A DNA stretch of 64,000 nucleotides from Rhodobacterales bacterium (GTDB lineage: Bacteria; Pseudomonadota; Alphaproteobacteria; Rhodobacterales; Rhodobacteraceae). The stretch is from contig PDOZ01000033.1 of assembly GCA_002747325.1 (NCBI GenBank), forward strand, positions 42,336 to 106,335, read 5' to 3'. The notes beneath the pieces were generated by a model. That model had not been told where the DNA came from. It did not search any database and was given only the letters and a program-made list of their open reading frames with translations. Shown here one piece after another: positions 62,205 to 64,000 of this stretch. The translations under genes and the position numbers were made by a program. Positions within the stretch are counted from its first letter, which is position 1, and each line of letters begins with the position of its first letter.

Positions 62205-63509
62205 ATGGCCATTCTTTCCCGCATCCTGCTCATCCTCACCCTGACCTGCGCGCCGCTTACGGCTTTTGCGCAAGAGGGCACGATTACCGCCGATCCGACC
62301 ACGGTGGTCGAACAGGCGGAAAAGGATGCGGCGATTGCCGTGACCATCCGCGACATCCTCGGCGAGTTGAAGGGCTATGAGGACGTGACCGTCGCCGTGT
62401 CCGAAGGCGTGGTTTCCCTGCGTGGCACCATCCTGTTTGCGGACAAGCTCGAGGAGCTGGACGGGCTGGTTTCGCGGGTTGAGGGCGTTGTGGCCATCGA
62501 GAACGAGGTGGCCCTGTCCGCCTCTGTCACCGACCGGCTGGCCCCGGTGCTGGAAAGACTTGTGTCGCGGGTCAAACAGGGCGTGGCTTACCTGCCGCTG
62601 GCCGCCATCGCGCTGCTCGCTGCCTTCCTCATGGTCTGGTTCGGCTTTTTCCTCGCCCGTCTGCGCCAGCCCTGGGACCGCCTGGCGCCCAACGCCTTCA
62701 TCGCCGACATTTACCGCATGGTGATCCGCCTGATGGGCATGTTGGCGGGGGTTGTGGTGGCGCTCGACATCCTTGGTGCAACGGCGCTGTTGTCGACCGT
62801 GCTGGGCGCGGCGGGGATCATCGGTCTCGCCATCGGTTTTGCGGTGCGCGACACGGTGGAGAATTTCATCGCCTCGGTGCTGTTGTCGATCCGCCAACCC
62901 TTCCGGCCAAACGATGCGGTTGAAATCGGCGGTGACGAGGGCAATGTCATCCGCCTGACCAGCCGCGCCACCATCCTGTTGAGCTTTGACGGCAACCATA
63001 TCCGCATCCCGAATTCCACCGTGTTCAAAAGCCGGGTGGTGAATTATTCGCGCAACCCCGAGCGCCGGTTTGGCTTTGAGTTGGGCGTGGCCTATGGCAC
63101 CGACCTCGCCGCCGCGCGTCGCCTTGGCGAAGAAACCATCGCCGCGCTGCCTTTCGTGCTGGACAAACCCGCCGTGTCGAGCTGGATCACCGAGCCGGGG
63201 GACAGCGCGGTTGGCATCCGTTTTGTCGGCTGGATCGACCAGCGCAAAACCGGGCGGCTGGGCGCCAAGTCCGAGGCGATCCGGCTGGTGCTGGACGCTT
63301 TTGATGCGGCGGGCATTTCCATGCCGGAACCGACCTACCGCGTGATCAACTCGACCGCCAAACCCGAGAAGAAACCCGCGCGGAAAACCGCAAGCGCCGC
63401 GATGGAAACCGGGGTGCATGACGAGTTGGAAATCATGCGCATGGTGGACGACGAACGCGCCACCGGCGAAGGCGAGGATCTGCTCAACGCCGCCGCAGCG
63501 GAGGAATGA
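62205..63509 (+). CDS. MscS-type mechanosensitive channel with BON domain
   Basis: 434-residue protein. Signal peptide (about 1-22), BON domain (about 40-105: TIRDILGELKGYEDVTVAV and VVSLRGTI), then three membrane helices and the MscS pore helix (VLGAAGIIGLAIGFAVRDTVENFIASVLL), followed by the beta domain (GNHIRIPNSTVFKSRVVNY). A charged tail ends the protein. ATG 62205 with GAGG 7 nt upstream. It releases solutes on osmotic downshock; the BON part may contact membrane or wall. Confidence 0.88.
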   Translation: MAILSRILLILTLTCAPLTAFAQEGTITADPTTVVEQAEKDAAIAVTIRDILGELKGYEDVTVAVSEGVVSLRGTILFADKLEELDGLVSRVEGVVAIENEVALSASVTDRLAPVLERLVSRVKQGVAYLPLAAIALLAAFLMVWFGFFLARLRQPWDRLAPNAFIADIYRMVIRLMGMLAGVVVALDILGATALLSTVLGAAGIIGLAIGFAVRDTVENFIASVLLSIRQPFRPNDAVEIGGDEGNVIRLTSRATILLSFDGNHIRIPNSTVFKSRVVNYSRNPERRFGFELGVAYGTDLAAARRLGEETIAALPFVLDKPAVSSWITEPGDSAVGIRFVGWIDQRKTGRLGAKSEAIRLVLDAFDAAGISMPEPTYRVINSTAKPEKKPARKTASAAMETGVHDELEIMRMVDDERATGEGEDLLNAAAAEE

Positions 63510-63605
63510 TCCGAAAGCGCGCGCGTCCCGGAGAATTTTTGCGCAATTTCGCACGTTTTTGGGGTTGCAGCGCCGCCCGGCTTTGATTAGGAAAACCCGC
63601 ACCGT

Positions 63606-63680
63606 TGGGGTGTAGCCAAGTGGTAAGGCAGCGGTTTTTGGTACCGTGTATCGTAGGTTCGAATCCTACCACCCCAGCCA
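63606..63680 (+). tRNA. tRNA-Gln (anticodon TTG)
   Basis: Complete cloverleaf: acceptor TGGGGTG / CACCCCA, D-arm GCC...GGC, anticodon loop with TTG, T-arm GTAGG-TTCGAAT-CCTAC, discriminator G and encoded CCA (63678-63680). Confidence 0.97.
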
Positions 63681-63774
63681 TCCTTTCCCGGATTTGTCTG
63701 TCTGATGCGATCCGCCATAGCGCGGCGGGCGGGATTGTGCTTTTGTGGCTCTGAACACCACAGGAGCCAACCGC

Positions 63775-64000
63775 ATGAACCGTTATCTTCTTCTCATTCT
63801 TGCCGGGCTGTTGGTCTGGTTCATCTGGGACCAGTTTATTCCGCGCACCGGGTCGTGGCGGCAGAAGATGACGTTGCATATTGACACCCCGGACGGGCCG
63901 GTTTCGGCGTCGAATGTGGTTGGGGTGAAGTTCAGTGGGGAGACCAAAGCGTTCAGGTTGTTGTTTAATTCCACCACCAAAATGCGCGGGGAGGCGATTT
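63775..64000 (+). CDS. Hypothetical membrane-anchored protein (5' part)
   Basis: The first 75 codons of an unrecognised gene cut by the window end. It begins MNRYLLLILAGLLVWFIWDQ, a signal anchor or signal peptide, then TLHIDTPDGPVSASNVVGV, a beta-rich exported region. CAGGAG lies 9 nt before the ATG. Confidence 0.65.
   Translation, partial: MNRYLLLILAGLLVWFIWDQFIPRTGSWRQKMTLHIDTPDGPVSASNVVGVKFSGETKAFRLLFNSTTKMRGEAI

Noticed and set aside
63606..63680. tRNA-Gln as an integration site of an island
   Set aside because: No integrase, no repeat of the tRNA 3' end and no compositional change is seen within the window.

Overview
This window reads as a chromosomal segment of an alphaproteobacterium of the order Rhodobacterales (Rhodobacteraceae/Roseobacter type). 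Evidence is the high GC content, the closely packed genes with ATGA and TGATG overlaps, and lineage-typical genes and gene orders: mreBCD-mrdA-rodA, atpHAGDC without the F0 genes, DUF1489, DUF2125, a Hint-domain protein, a TIGR01459 HAD protein, a YdcH protein beside purEK, and Sat-CysC. No plasmid, phage or integrase gene was seen. The content is mostly core metabolism and cell-envelope biology.

Layout. 1-5154 holds the rod-shape operon (mreB 3' end, mreC, mreD, mrdA/PBP2, rodA), closed by a 261-bp element with 31-bp terminal inverted repeats that ends against the convergent DUF1489 gene. 5994-11940 carries an LpxR-like lipid A deacylase, a Hint-domain protein, rpsD with its own promoter and leader, hisC-tyrC and an extensin-like protein. 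11945-20376 carries DUF2125, a MotA/ExbB-like and coiled-coil OmpA-like pair, an M23 peptidase behind clpA, and gloB. 20467-26500 is a methyltransferase followed by the F1-ATPase operon. In this sequence atpA is broken by a deletion of about 82 nt that removes the arginine-finger segment. 26743-38584 contains an EF-G-like GTPase, an MFS transporter, an H-type lectin, prs, hydrolases, a threonine aldolase, ycgN, ribF, a MaoC hydratase, a HAD protein, a rhodanese, ppaC and DUF2161. 38613-46409 has a di-heme peroxidase, CIRCE-controlled groESL, a bactofilin-like membrane protein, a lipase-like protein, purEK, ydcH and an Hsp20.

46406-50900 is a minus-strand polysaccharide/sulfation cluster: an EPS-associated MarR-type regulator in one open frame with Sat-CysC, then an alpha/beta hydrolase and two glycosyltransferases. 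A 14-bp perfect palindrome lies just upstream. 51094-57243 holds trxB with a divergent Lrp regulator, a 43-aa basic protein, pgeF-lgt, ubiK, a small membrane protein, a scarred region with ten copies of a 9-bp repeat fused in frame to a surface-protein-like reading frame, and an SseB protein. 57439-64000 has nhaA, capsule export genes kpsT and kpsE with kdsA, an MscS channel with a BON domain, tRNA-Gln(TTG), and the start of an unknown gene.

The most noteworthy signals are the disrupted atpA (true lesion or assembly fault), the MarR-Sat-CysC fused reading frame with its candidate operator, the TIR element that supplies the stop codons of both flanking genes, an approximately 112-bp intergenic repeat present twice in opposite orientation, and the 9-bp repeat array. 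No complete new defence or mobile system was found.
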